From the NCBI RefSeq assembly GCF_023159225.1, contig NC_063171.1:13948602-14012601 (forward strand): a stretch of 64,000 nucleotides of DNA, written 5' to 3'. Positions within the stretch are counted from its first letter, which is position 1; each line of letters starts with the position of its first letter. The translations under genes were made by a program, and so were the position numbers. Positions 22,401 through 33,070 of this stretch are shown here, piece after piece. The notes below the pieces were generated by a model. That model worked only from the letters and a program-made list of their open reading frames with translations, was not told the origin of the DNA and did no database searches. Source of the stretch: Perognathus longimembris pacificus (lineage: Eukaryota; Chordata; Mammalia; Rodentia; Heteromyidae).

Positions 22401-24596
22401 TTTTTATTAGTATGCTTGAATTGTCACAGTTTTTCCTGGAATGATAAAGGAAGCAAGCAAGGCTCCCCCCAACACACACTTATGCATGTGCAAGCACAAT
22501 ACCATTGATGAGAGTGTACAATATAATTTGCATAGACAGATTAGAGGTATTTATCTTTTATATTTTACTTTGTAATTTATGACAATTTTACTCTGTTGTA
22601 TAATGTACTTGAAAGCCTCTTGACGAACACAATCAATTTTACTGAAATAAATAATAATGTAAACTGGGATCAAGTTGTTGTTGTTGTTTTAATTAACCAT
22701 GTATTTTCTGAGAATAGTTGTTTTTTCTATAGACATGGATGGTACTGAATTAATGGAGACTTCTGAGTAGCTTTCAGGCCAAATCTATTAGTACAGTGAA
22801 GGCATATTACTGTAAATTTAATCAAATGTAATTTATCTGAAATACTAACAACTCAGTATTTTCTTCATTCTCAGAAATATTATTGAATTTATTACAGAAC
22901 AACACTATTACTAACACTACCACATTTTTTGTCACTTGTTATTATTCATACCAAGAAAATTTTAGGGGGAGGTCACTCTACTTTCCTGGACTCAGTACAA
23001 ACACACTTTCAATTAATATTTTATACTTAAGAAATATGGGGTATGCAGAATAACAGTGAGAGACACATATGGCTTATTTTACCCAGGAATTAGACAATTC
23101 ATAAATTCAATTAATGTATTTAGAGAATTTATTTTGTTTATTTATTGAGGTTTTATTGAGGTAAACAGATATTAAAAAAACATTGAGACAGTTCTGTATA
23201 TAATCTATTTAGAAAAAAAGACAGACAAAAATAGAATATTAACTAATTCCAATGGAAAAACAGTTGGGCATATGTATGCCACTTTTCAATGAATTTACAT
23301 TTAAGAAGCATCTCAAAATGCAGTCTTCCCACCATAATATATTGGAGAACCTTTTTGTTCCTCAATAAGGCCTCCTTCTTGATGCTTTGTTGAACATCAA
23401 TACATCCATCAGCCCTACTAAACCTCATTGGTTTTATGAAAGTACATGCAGTTTTAAGTAGTACAGGGTTTGTAGTATATTTGAAAATCAGTTGGTGAAG
23501 CTCAAATCTGAACAGTTTCATAATTTTTAATTATCTTTAAATCAAGATAGTTTCTATTCTAGCTCATTGAAGTTGTATATACATTTTAGAAACACAGAAA
23601 ACATCACCAGAATTCAGATATAGTTTTCAATGAGTCTGTTCATTACATTGGTAATACTAAACAGCTCTTCTCTCCACAGTACTTCATTATATAAGAGAAC
23701 ATTATATAAGAGGACTCATGTTTAAGTTCAAAGTGCATGTGTTTTCTTAGTCTATCCAAATGTGATCATTCTTGGTGAATAGTTAAATGTTCAATAGCTC
23801 ATGAATTAAACAAAGAAACACTGTGGTGAATTTTATGACCACACCACAACTTTGTGAAGGGCTCCAAAGTTTCATGTTCTCCTTGGAGAGAGCCAATATC
23901 TGATCTATTTTTGAAAGATTTGATAAAATACCTTCTAATACTCAAACAGATGACTAATCATTGAAAATAATACATATGCTACTCAAATTGTATCATCCAG
24001 ACTTTTCAGCCCGTAAGAATATGGTGCTTCAACCTTTTCATGCTGGACATATATAATATATTCTTCTTACTTAATCTAAGATTCTGGGTCCTTATATACA
24101 CTGTTTTAATTATTTTTAGGGAATTCAGAAGCTGAAGTAGTTTATTGTAAAGTTCTCAAGGAGCATGAATATGAAATTATAGAATTGAAGATTTAAATAC
24201 ATTCTCTCAGATTTTTAATTCTATGGCTATTTCAGTACATAACAATGAAGATAGAATTCTACTCTAATGTCTGATACAAATTTTCTGAAGGTATAATATT
24301 TACTGTTTTGAAAGAACAGCTTAAATAATGAAAGAGTTTCATCAAAGGTAGTGCTAGAATTAATTTGTAACAACATTTGAGCATATTTATAAAGTCATAC
24401 AAAAATACTTCCATATGTAAAATAAATACATTTTGACTGATATTTCTACTTGGTTTATAGTGTGCTTTGGGGCATTGTTATTATGATAAATTATTCCTAT
24501 ATTCCTTTTCAAATACAAACTTGTCCATTATTAAGCACTAAATGAATTCTACTAACTAGTGTGCACTGGCTTCATATTCAAAGCAATTTACTTTTT
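22401..24596. other. Unassigned AT-rich DNA
   Basis: No gene recognised. 'tttattgaggttttattgag' near 23139 recalls the 3' end of an old L1 on the minus strand, but the match is too short to annotate. The 92-codon minus-strand frame at 23243-23521 has no family resemblance. Confidence 0.5.
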
Positions 24597-24756
24597 CTTT
24601 GTCGGTCATAGGGCTTGAACTCTGGGCCTGATGGTTAATTGTAGATAACAGTCACGGGGATCTTCTGGCCTGGGCTGGCTTTGAACTAGGATCCTCAGAT
24701 TTTAGCCTCCTGAGTAGCTAGGATTACAGGCATGAGCCACTGATGCCCACCTAAGG
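24597..24756 (-). repeat. B1-like/composite SINE
   Basis: On the plus strand the antisense end is clear: 'ctggctttgaactaggatcc', 'ttagcctcctgagtagctag' and 'gattacaggcatgagccact'. Before it lies 'gggcttgaactctgggcctg', the antisense of the right tRNA-like half. Read on the minus strand, it is a B1-like left part followed by a shortened right monomer. Confidence 0.75.
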
Positions 24757-26135
24757 TTAAGTTTTAAGTTTTTTTTTTTAATTGAACATACTGCATTTAT
24801 CAGGTATGTTTCTTTACCTACTAAAGACTTAGCAGTACTAGTGACCATTATACAGTACATTTGAATACATTCAAAGATGATTTAAGAGAATTTATCAAAG
24901 GAAATACAATGTGAATTCAATTATAAACACATGTGGTGTATCAATCATATAATACAGTCTTTGGAATAACTGATATAATAAAATCAAACAACATTTATTT
25001 TTATTGATTATTTGCTAGACAGATGCAAAAAATATCCTGAAAATGAATAATATTTAGAAAGAAAAAGGGTTGTGGAAGTTTCTTCATTTCAAACCTTTAT
25101 GATCAATACATAAAAGCCAAAAATAGAGTAATGTGATCATGGTATTTCTTATGAATTAAACATTTTTCTCTAGTTTAATTTATGCATATTATCTTCACAG
25201 TTTTCTGAAAATATTAAAGAGGTTTTGCTACTTTTGTTCATTGTTACATTTCTCTTAAGGGCAAGTATTTCAATTAGAAATGACTTTAACCTTAAACTTA
25301 TTATTATTTTAGCTCAGAACATTTCTGTTTTTAATTTCACAAATTACTGCTTTTAGAAAGAGCCCTCAAACACTTCACAATTTTCCAAATATGTATAAAA
25401 CAACTTATGTTCTCTATGCTAATATTTTACTGACCTTGCTCATATGCAAGTTCAAATACGGGAATCATATTTAAGGTTCTTATTACATTTGCTTCTTATT
25501 TCTACAGTACAGTTTAATATTTTATTTCCTTGAACTGTTAATTTAGTCTTTGCTTTGCTTTGCTTTTTTTCTGGGAGGAACAAATCTGTTGTCCAATAAA
25601 TGTTTCATATTTGTCACCATACCATTATATAACGGCATGCAAATTCCACTGAGATTTCTGCTTCAAGTTCATTTGAAGACAATATCTAAAAAGAAATCCT
25701 TGAAATTTAATTTAGAGATAGTGGTCTCTTGTGAGGCCAAGAATTTGGGAGGATTTATATATGTTTTATTTTGGGCCACAGATATTTTGCTATACATAAT
25801 TCTCCCATTTCAGTGCGTCATATGTTTGGGATTTTTTGTAAGTATAACTCTATTCTTAATCACTATATGAAATGGCAATCAATTTGTCCTCGTGAAATAC
25901 AGGTACTGCTCTGTGTATATTTTAAGAAACAATAGATAAAATTATCAAGATAATGATCAAGTATCAAGGTCTAGCCTCTAAAATCAACATCCAATATGTT
26001 ACCCGGACATTCTCTGTTTTATCAGGAAATCAAATGTTTATACCATTTCTAATTCTGGACTAGGTTAAAGGATGATGATGATCTTGTCTTTACTGACTCT
26101 TTTTTGCAACTTCTCAGTTGATGCTTATTTGGTCC
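24757..26135. other. Unassigned AT-rich DNA
   Basis: No gene recognised. The 106-codon frame at 25550-25870 is hydrophobic because it is T-rich and shows no membrane-protein family motif. It lies upstream of the olfactory receptor remnant but does not join it. Confidence 0.5.
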
Positions 26136-26325
26136 ATGGAGCAAACAAACGTCACCAAAGTGAGTAAATTCATTCTTCTTGGGTTTACCACTCAACACAA
26201 GCTAAATTTAGCACATCTTCCTTGTATCTTTTATTGATCTACTTAATTACCTTACTAGGTAATATTGGCATGATCCTACTCATCAAAATAAATTCTTCCT
26301 TTCACACTCCCAGCATCATATATTT
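26136..26325 (+). pseudogene. Olfactory receptor pseudogene, 5' fragment
   Basis: Olfactory receptors are seven-helix odorant sensors encoded by one intronless exon of about 310-320 codons. From the ATG at 26136 the peptide opens MEQTNVTKVSKFILLGFT, the classic N-terminus with an NVT glycosylation site and the FILLGF motif. A one-base shift near 26212-26220 moves the reading to the next frame, which continues LLIYLITLLGNIGMILLIK and then SSFHTP, i.e. helix 1 with the GN motif and the first intracellular loop. Similarity stops after 'HTP' at about 26322; MYFFL and everything beyond are missing. It is clearly dead: frameshifted and about 80 percent deleted. The closest class appears to be class II, near OR5/OR8-type sequences (inference). 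No other receptor remains are visible nearby. Confidence 0.85.
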
Positions 26326-26345
26326 TTAAGAAACGCTTTAAGAAA

Positions 26346-26401
26346 ATATATTCTATAGGGTCTGTTTTTTCTTCCCATATATTCTATAGGGTCTGTTTTT
26401 T
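26346..26401. repeat. 31-bp tandem duplication
   Basis: A 25-base segment at 26346-26370 is repeated exactly at 26377-26401 with six bases between ('cttccc'), giving a period of 31. It lies just beyond the olfactory receptor fragment, where receptor similarity is lost. Confidence 0.85.
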
Positions 26402-27055
26402 GAAGTTGTTAGTGTGAGATGTCTGGTGTCTGCAGCTCATACTCTGTTTGATTTACCTCCCTTCTCTACTACCTACAAGTTCCTCAGTCTGAATATTTCT
26501 ACATCTACCACCCATCACCTAGAACAATAGTGCCTAGAATCTCTATCACAGATTTCTTTGCCTGTTTCGGAATCATGAGTGAAGGATTATTCTGCATAAA
26601 TATATCTACAGAAAATGTGCTTGCAATTCTACAATAGCAGGAGACAGGAAGAAATGGTTCACTGTGATTATCACACAAAAGATGTTAAGATTAGATATTA
26701 ACAATTTCAAATAATTGGAAGAAGGAAAAAAGCAGTACCTACATTTACAGTAATAAAAAAACCTGGAAGTGAAAATACAAAAACAATACACAAAAGAGTA
26801 GATTATATTTTTAGATTATATTTTATAAGACACAATATCAGTATTTTATTGTATTTATAAGGATATAAACAGGGATAGAGATGGAGAAGCACAAACAATT
26901 AAAATATAAAACAATACTCAATACTTTAGATATATGAAAATCAAATGTGAATAAAATATCTTGTGAAAAGGAGTATCCAATACTATACTTTGCACCTACT
27001 CACCAAGAAGAGACAGAAATACAATTGAAGTGAGTAAAAGAGGCTTCAATATTAT
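26402..27055. other. Unassigned AT-rich DNA
   Basis: No gene or clear repeat. I looked for further olfactory receptor helices here and found none. Confidence 0.5.
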
Positions 27056-27532
27056 CTACATACTTTGTCTCTAAATATATTTCTCCACTTTATTACTTTT
27101 AAATTCTATACAAGTCTTTCAATTCAATATGTCATCTTATGAGTACTATGCCTCTTGATCACTGTCACACTTTCTATCATTCTCCCCCTTCTGATCCAAG
27201 CTCACCCACCCACTCAAGTTACCTGCTTTTATTGTGACATACAACATCAACTATTATGACTATATTCACACACCCTTTCTTTCTTTGTATCTTATAAAAT
27301 AACACTGTTTAACAGTTGAAATGTTTTGTGTTGCGTCTTTGTTTTGGGTACATTATTCTCTCCTTCTTTCTAGTATATTTAAATAATTGTACAAAGGTGT
27401 TACCATTTAACCAAATAGTTCGTGAATACGATATATCTTGATCAGTATTGCCTCTTTCAACATTTTCACCCATCCCTCCCCTATACTCTCCTTCCCTCAT
27501 TCCTTTCAATGTCGTATCTATACATTGGATTC
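27056..27532 (-). mobile_element. Old L1 3' UTR-type sequence, two related blocks
   Basis: Two diverged copies of one motif set lie in the same orientation. The first is at about 27105-27200 ('caagtctttcaattcaatat', 'cttgatcactgtcacac'), the second at about 27385-27480 ('gtacaaaggtgttaccattt', 'tatatcttgatcagtattgc'). C-rich stretches end each block. They resemble antisense 3' UTR of an older L1. The sequence resumes after the younger L1 that splits it, at 27829-27950. Confidence 0.45.
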
Positions 27533-27816
27533 ATTTAAAAAAAAATTCTTTATTGTCAAAGTGAAGTTTAGAGGGGTTACAGTTTCATACGTAAGTCTGT
27601 GAGTACATTTCTTATCCAATGTGTTACCTCATTTTCCCCCCCTCCCCTTTTCCTGCTTTCCCCATTAGTTGTATAGTTGGTTTACACCATATATTTCTGT
27701 AAGTATTGCTATTGCATTGGTTTGTCTTTTTATCTTTTGTCTCTCAATTTTGGTGATCCCTTTCTGTTCCCTTGTTCTGATATACATGTATACAATATCT
27801 AGGGTATTAAAATCAG
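27533..27816 (-). mobile_element. 5'-truncated L1, 3' UTR, with TSDs
   Basis: It runs from 'aaattctttattgtcaaagtg' through the C/T tract (27637-27660), 'gtttacaccatatatttctg' and 'ttgtctctcaattttggtga' to 'gtatacaatatctagggtat'. Exact 12-bp TSDs ('tacattggattc') lie at 27521-27532 and 27817-27828. It inserted into older LINE-like sequence. Confidence 0.92.
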
Positions 27817-28071
27817 TACATTGGATTCTTGACTGCATTTTCTCCATCTCTGTTCTTTCTTTGTCTATCACTTTCCATTTGACCCTACCTTATCCTTTTC
27901 CAGTACCTGGATCTGATGTTTTATTTTGTTGAACATTTTTGCTTTTCTAAGCAGTCATATTAATTGAGTTGTAAGTAGTTCTAAAATCCTGAAAGATTAG
28001 TAAATACAGATTATTGTAGATCAATTCACAGCTGTAGATTATTAAAGTTTATATTTTTATAAAGTGGTAAA

Positions 28072-28235
28072 TACTAGCTGCTGAGATCACTGAGGTCTGA
28101 GGATCACAGTTCAAAGGCAACCTGGGCAGTAAAGTCCATGAGACTCTTGTCTCCAATTAATCACCAAAACCTTAGTGTGGTGCTATGACTGAAATGGTAG
28201 AAGACATCCAGGCCCTAAGTTTAAGCCTCAGGAAA

Positions 28236-28236
<1 letters not shown>
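28072..28236 (+). repeat. B1-like/composite SINE
   Basis: The left part is 'gctgctgagatcactgaggt', 'ctgaggatcacagttcaaag' and 'cctgggcagtaaagtcc'. The linker is 'ctccaattaatcaccaaaac'. The right monomer, with 'ggccctaagtttaagcctca', runs straight into a (CA)n tail. Confidence 0.75.

Positions 28237-28283
<47 letters not shown>
28237..28283. repeat. (CA)n microsatellite
   Basis: About 23 uninterrupted AC dinucleotides immediately follow the SINE 3' end, the usual place for a SINE-derived microsatellite. Confidence 0.97.
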
Positions 28284-28286
<3 letters not shown>

Positions 28287-29659
28287 GCAAATATGAAAAC
28301 ACAAAATGTATATTGAATTTAGTAGCACTGCAGCAGGAGATAAAATGATGGGTTCTATAAGTAAATAAAAAATTTTAGATATATTTGTAAAATGTGTTAG
28401 TTATTGGAATTTGAGTCTAGCCAGAGTAATTGCATGTAAGAAGGAATATTATTCTTAAAGTAATATAACAAAATTCACAGTCTCTAAATTATATTTGCAT
28501 ATTCAAATGATTTACAACCCAATAAGAACTAGAATTGCAACTAGACACAGAAAAAGGAGGAGTCAGTCACTGTTATCCTTGTTATCTCAAGATTAGGGAG
28601 ACTGAGGAAAAATTAGGTAAAATGTGACACAGTGACAACCTGGCTTACTTAGAGAGATTTTTGTCTTAAAGGAGTGAAAGTACTAACAAGAGTAATTTCT
28701 GACTAACACTTGAGGAAAAAAATCACTCAATTCACTCCTGAGATCACCCATTGCTTGAACATAGCACATAAGAAATTTAAAGGAACTCATATGATCATAT
28801 TCAAAGAATTACAAAAGAAATCTTAACAGAGAATTAAGAGTGTTTTATAAAAAAGGAAATTATAAAACTGAAAACTGGAAACACCACAAAGTACTTCAGT
28901 TCCATTTTATTGCAAGGTGACTTTTGGTGCCATGAATTTTCTTTTCATTATGTTAAGCGAGCACCACAATTTCTGACATACTGTATTTTTATTACCCTTA
29001 TTTTATTTGGAAATCGTCTTCTGTTTGCTTGTCCCATTTTTGCCAAACAATAAATTAGTGAATTTTTTTCTAAATATAAAGTATGGATTTTTTTGGTCAG
29101 GTTTTACTGCTCATTTCCATTCTAGTTGAAATATAATTTGTTAAATACATAATTTTTTCACCCTAGTGTATGACTAATTTGTATTCAGTATATGGATGTG
29201 AAGAAGGCTCATTCTCGATCAGAAACAGAATATTTGCTATATCTCCAAAAATGTACATCAGTGATATTTTTAAAATATTTTATATGTCTTCAAGTTTCTT
29301 GTCTGATTGCAAGGATGATTGTAAAGGTACATTTTACCATCACTAGGGAATTTTATTTTTGTGTAATCATGTACTTTTGGAAGTGAATTAATTTTAATAT
29401 TTTAATCACTCACATTTCTGGGCATATTTGAAAATACTTTTACTTAAAGAAAATTTAAATTCACTCATGCTTTTTGATAACTTTTATGTCAGTCTCACTT
29501 TTGTACATTGTGTTATATTCTGCTGTGTTACTGCCATTAGTTGATGTGTTCTTTTATAATAAATTTGCATTTATTTTGCAGGTTTTATATTTTTATTAGG
29601 ATAGTTTTTTAAGCAATAATTTGTTTAATTACCTCACTTTTCTATTTTAAAATTAACTT
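28284..29659. other. Unassigned AT-rich DNA
   Basis: No gene recognised. A weak SINE-like patch ('tatcctt', 'agattagggagactgaggaa') lies near 28575-28680 but is too diverged to call. Confidence 0.45.
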
Positions 29660-29868
29660 TCCTAACTACTCAGGAGGCTGAGATCTGAGGATTTTGCTAT
29701 GAGGCCAGCATAGGCAAACAAATCTGAGAAATTTTTATATCTGTGTAATCAGTAGACTATCATAAATAGATGTATGGTTTACATGGTAGAGCACCAACCT
29801 TTGAGTATAAAAGATAAGACAGAGCATAAGGCCCTTAGTTACAGACCCAGTACTGGCACAAAATAAAA
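29660..29868 (+). repeat. B1-like/composite SINE, diverged
   Basis: 'aactactcaggaggctgaga' and 'tctgaggattttgctatgag' mark the left part. 'ggtagagcaccaacctttga' and 'aaggcccttagttacagacc' mark the right tRNA-like part. The copy is old. Confidence 0.65.
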
Positions 29869-31549
29869 CTAGATTTCTACTATTTGTTAGTTTTACAAGA
29901 AATTATTAAGTTCTTACAGACTATTCAAAAGTAGCAATGATTTCACTTTATTTTCTTGATTTACTTTCTCCTGCTCTCACTTATATGATGCTATTTGTCA
30001 GCCACTTAATCCTTACATAACATTTTCAAGCCACATTATTTTGGTCCTAGCTGTATACTTAGTGTTCAACATTAGTTTCCCCAGTCATCTCCTGTCATCC
30101 TGGTACCAATTCACTGAAAACAGAAAAAGTATATAACTTTCCCTGAAATGTAGCACATCATAATGGCTGTCTTTAGTCTTGATAGCTCAAGGGCAGCATT
30201 ACGGTTCATGGTTGGTATTTTTCCTTCAGCAAACAGAAAATGTGTAGCAACCCATCCTTTATTTTATGCAGTACTTTACAATAGAAGTGTGCCTCATTTT
30301 CTTCCTAATATCAGGAGAGTTGGAAACTCCTGATTATCCACTAAACTATTTGCTTAGTTCTATTTATCCATGAGTAAAGCAGCTATAATATACTTCACAA
30401 TTTATTGACTTCTCACAAACATCTATATCCATTTTATTGAAGCTTCCAGAAAAGTGTTGTGAATGTGATTGTACTGCTTATCAATGCATCACAATAACTG
30501 AACAAAGAATTCGACATATAGTAGCACTAAAAGTATTAAGTCATGAATAAACTTATATGCTTTGTGACAACATCAATTACATTGTTTAATTTTGTATGAT
30601 GAGAATATTGTGTGCGAAACTATCAAAGGACTGAGTTCTATCTGTGTATAAGTAATACTGTTATTATTCCAGATTGTTTTATGGAAACTTTAGAGGTCAT
30701 GAGTACATTGGTGAGTGTAGAATAGAAGTTGGAAAAGAAAAGTAGTCTTCTTGTCTGATAAATAAATCAGATTATCAGAGAAGCAATTTTCAATGCTTTT
30801 CTGAAATCATCTCTTTAGAATGCTTCTGAATATCCAAAAATATTTTATATGTAAGAGTTAAAATGTTTGGGACAGTCTTAGATTAACCAAGCCCAAAACT
30901 GCAAGCTTCTATTTGTTATCAAGACCCCAATCTCCGTGCATGTCATCCCAACTACAATCAGAAAGTACATATTTCTCATTATGTTCAAACTTCTATCCAG
31001 GAAGTAAGAACAAAATCACTACATCTGTTCCAAACATTAAGGATATATGGCTATGCTTAGCACTGGCTCAAGATGGCACTCTCTGTTGAAAGAGAGACTT
31101 CAATAAAGTTGCTGAATATTAGAATCATTACAGATTAAGGGCAATTTGGGCAGCTACTGGATTGAATTGATGAGGTCTGAAGGTGATGATTGGTTACCCT
31201 TGTTTGTCTAGGAACCTCCTTTACTGTGCTCTTTTACTAGCAGGAGGAGAAAAAAAATGGCCCAGAGCAGGCCACACCTCTAAATTAATGGAACTATGAC
31301 CATGCTTCTAATGGAAGTATTCTTTCTTTGAGAACTGAATTAATTTATTGAGCTTAATTATTATAAGAGTAAAAAGGAAAGCACTTTAACAGATAATTTG
31401 GCATTACAGTAAGAGTCACAATTCTTTTACAGTTAGACCCATGTATTCTAGTGATGAGAGATAGACTGTCATGTATTAATCAATGTGATAATGAAGCCAT
31501 ATATGGCACTATCAGAATCATACTGATTTGATACAATAAAGTCATTGGT
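29869..31549. other. Unassigned AT-rich DNA
   Basis: No gene or repeat I can name. Confidence 0.5.
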
Positions 31550-31767
31550 ACATTTATGTTTATTGCAGCACTAGTCACAATAGCCAAGTTATGGAAACAA
31601 TGCAAATGCTTTATAATAGATGAGTGGATAAAGAATGTGACACTTATACTGAAGTTTTACACAGCCATCAAAGAGAGGATATGTCATTTGAGCGACACAG
31701 ATGGATCTAGAAGAAATCATATTAAGTGAGGTAAGCCAAACTCAGAGAGACAACTGGCACATTCTTT
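31550..31767 (+). mobile_element. Older L1, ORF2 3' end
   Basis: ORF2-end landmarks are present: 'tattgcagcactagtcacaa', 'gccaagttatggaaacaatg', 'gatggatctagaagaaatca' and 'attaagtgaggtaagccaaa'. It runs up to the target site of a younger L1 (31752-31767) and resumes at 32937 ('ctctcaaatggtgagg'). Confidence 0.8.
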
Positions 31768-32595
31768 TTTTTTTTTTAATTGTCAAATTGATTTACAGAG
31801 AGGTTACAGGTTCATGCGCTAGGACTTGGATACATTTCTTGTACTGTTGGTTACCTCCTCCTTCATTCCCCCCTCCGCTTTTCCTCTGCCACCATGAGTT
31901 GTTCAGTTGGTTTACACTAAATAGTTTTGGAAGTATTGCTTTTGGAGTCATTTGTCTTTTTATACTCTGTCTCTCGATTTTGATATTCCCTTTCACTTCC
32001 GTAGTTGTAATACCATCATATACAGTATCCAGTGTATTCAGATGAGATACAGTGATAGTGTGAGTACAACCACAAGAAGGGGTACAAGAGGATCATCAAC
32101 AAAAGAAGCTATGGTTTCACATGGCCTGTTGAAAGTAATTACAAGAGTGACATAACACTCGTTTCCATAACATGGAGTTCTTTTCACTTAGCATCATTTT
32201 ATTCATTCAGAGGGGCATAGCTATTAGGCTCTTGTGATCCTCCTCTGTGACTAACCTAAACCTGTCCTAATTATTCCCTATGAGGGAAACCATAAAGTAC
32301 ATGTTTCTTTGGGTCTGGCTCACTTCACTTACTATAATTTTTTTTCCAAGTCCTTCCATTTCCTTACGAATGGGGCAATGTCATTCTTTCTGATAGAGGC
32401 ATAAAATTCTATTGTGTATATGTACCACATTTTCTGATCCATTCATCTACTGAGGGGCATCTAGGTTGGTTCCATATTTTAGCTATGACAAATTGTGCTG
32501 CGATGAACATTATTGGGCTGGTGGCTTTAGTGTGTTCTTGTGTGTGGTCTTTTGGGTAGATACCCAAAAGTGGGGCTGCTGGGTCATAGGGGAGC
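31768..32595 (-). mobile_element. L1 3' part of a nested, 5'-inverted insertion
   Basis: A T tail is followed by antisense 3' UTR ('tttacactaaatagttttgg', 'ctctgtctctcgattttgat', 'acatggagttcttttcactt') and the ORF2 end ('ttgtgtatatgtaccacatt', 'tagatacccaaaagtggggc'). It breaks at 32595, where ORF2 on the other strand begins. The outer boundary is a 16-bp TSD, 'aactggcacattcttt', at 31752-31767. Confidence 0.92.
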
Positions 32596-32920
32596 GAACA
32601 GTCCTGAAGACCAATGGAACAGAACTGAAGACTGAGAAATGAACCCGCAGAACTATGCCTACTTAATGTTTGATAAAGGAGCTAAAAAAATAGAATGGAA
32701 AAAAGATAGCCTCTTTAACAAATGGTGCTGGCAAAATTGGTTCAACACCTGCAACAAAGTAAAACTAGATCCTTATATATTACCCTGTACCAAAATCAAT
32801 TGCAAATGGATCAAAGACCTCGAAATAAAAACAGATTGATACCCTGAAAATACTACAAGAATGTGTAGGAGAAACACTTGGGCTCCTTGGCTCAGGACAA
32901 AACTTCCTTAATAAAGGCCC
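32596..32920 (+). mobile_element. Inverted ORF2 part of the same nested L1
   Basis: ORF2 sense sequence runs from 'cctgaagaccaatggaacag' through 'tttaacaaatggtgctggca' to 'cttccttaataaaggccc'. It matches the region of about 12965-13275 in the full-length copy. The second TSD copy starts at 32921 and ends at 32936, so both halves are one event. Compared with the full-length copy, about 0.5 kb of ORF2 between the two halves is missing. Confidence 0.9.
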
Positions 32921-32936
32921 AACTGGCACATTCTTT

Positions 32937-33070
32937 CTCTCAAATGGTGAGGCTTTTCTCCCAGTTTTGCCCTCCCAATACCTCTCTTCCATAAGTTATA
33001 TAATTGATTTTCAACACCGTGTCTAGTGAGAATCATTGCTCCATTTGGTCACAATTCATACTTTCATTTC
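32937..33070. mobile_element. Older L1 remnant / L1 3' UTR-like piece
   Basis: The first ~20 bases continue the older plus-strand L1. From about 32957, 'ttttctcccagttttgccct' and 'accgtgtctagtgagaatca' resemble 35302-35395 in the same orientation, suggesting an old L1 3' UTR fragment. How the two join is unclear. Confidence 0.4.

Noticed and set aside
25550..25870. 106-codon hydrophobic frame as a membrane protein
   Set aside because: Hydrophobicity follows from T-rich sequence; no motif, and no similarity to the nearby receptor fragment.
26136..26325. Functional olfactory receptor gene
   Set aside because: Frameshifted and lacking helices 2-7.
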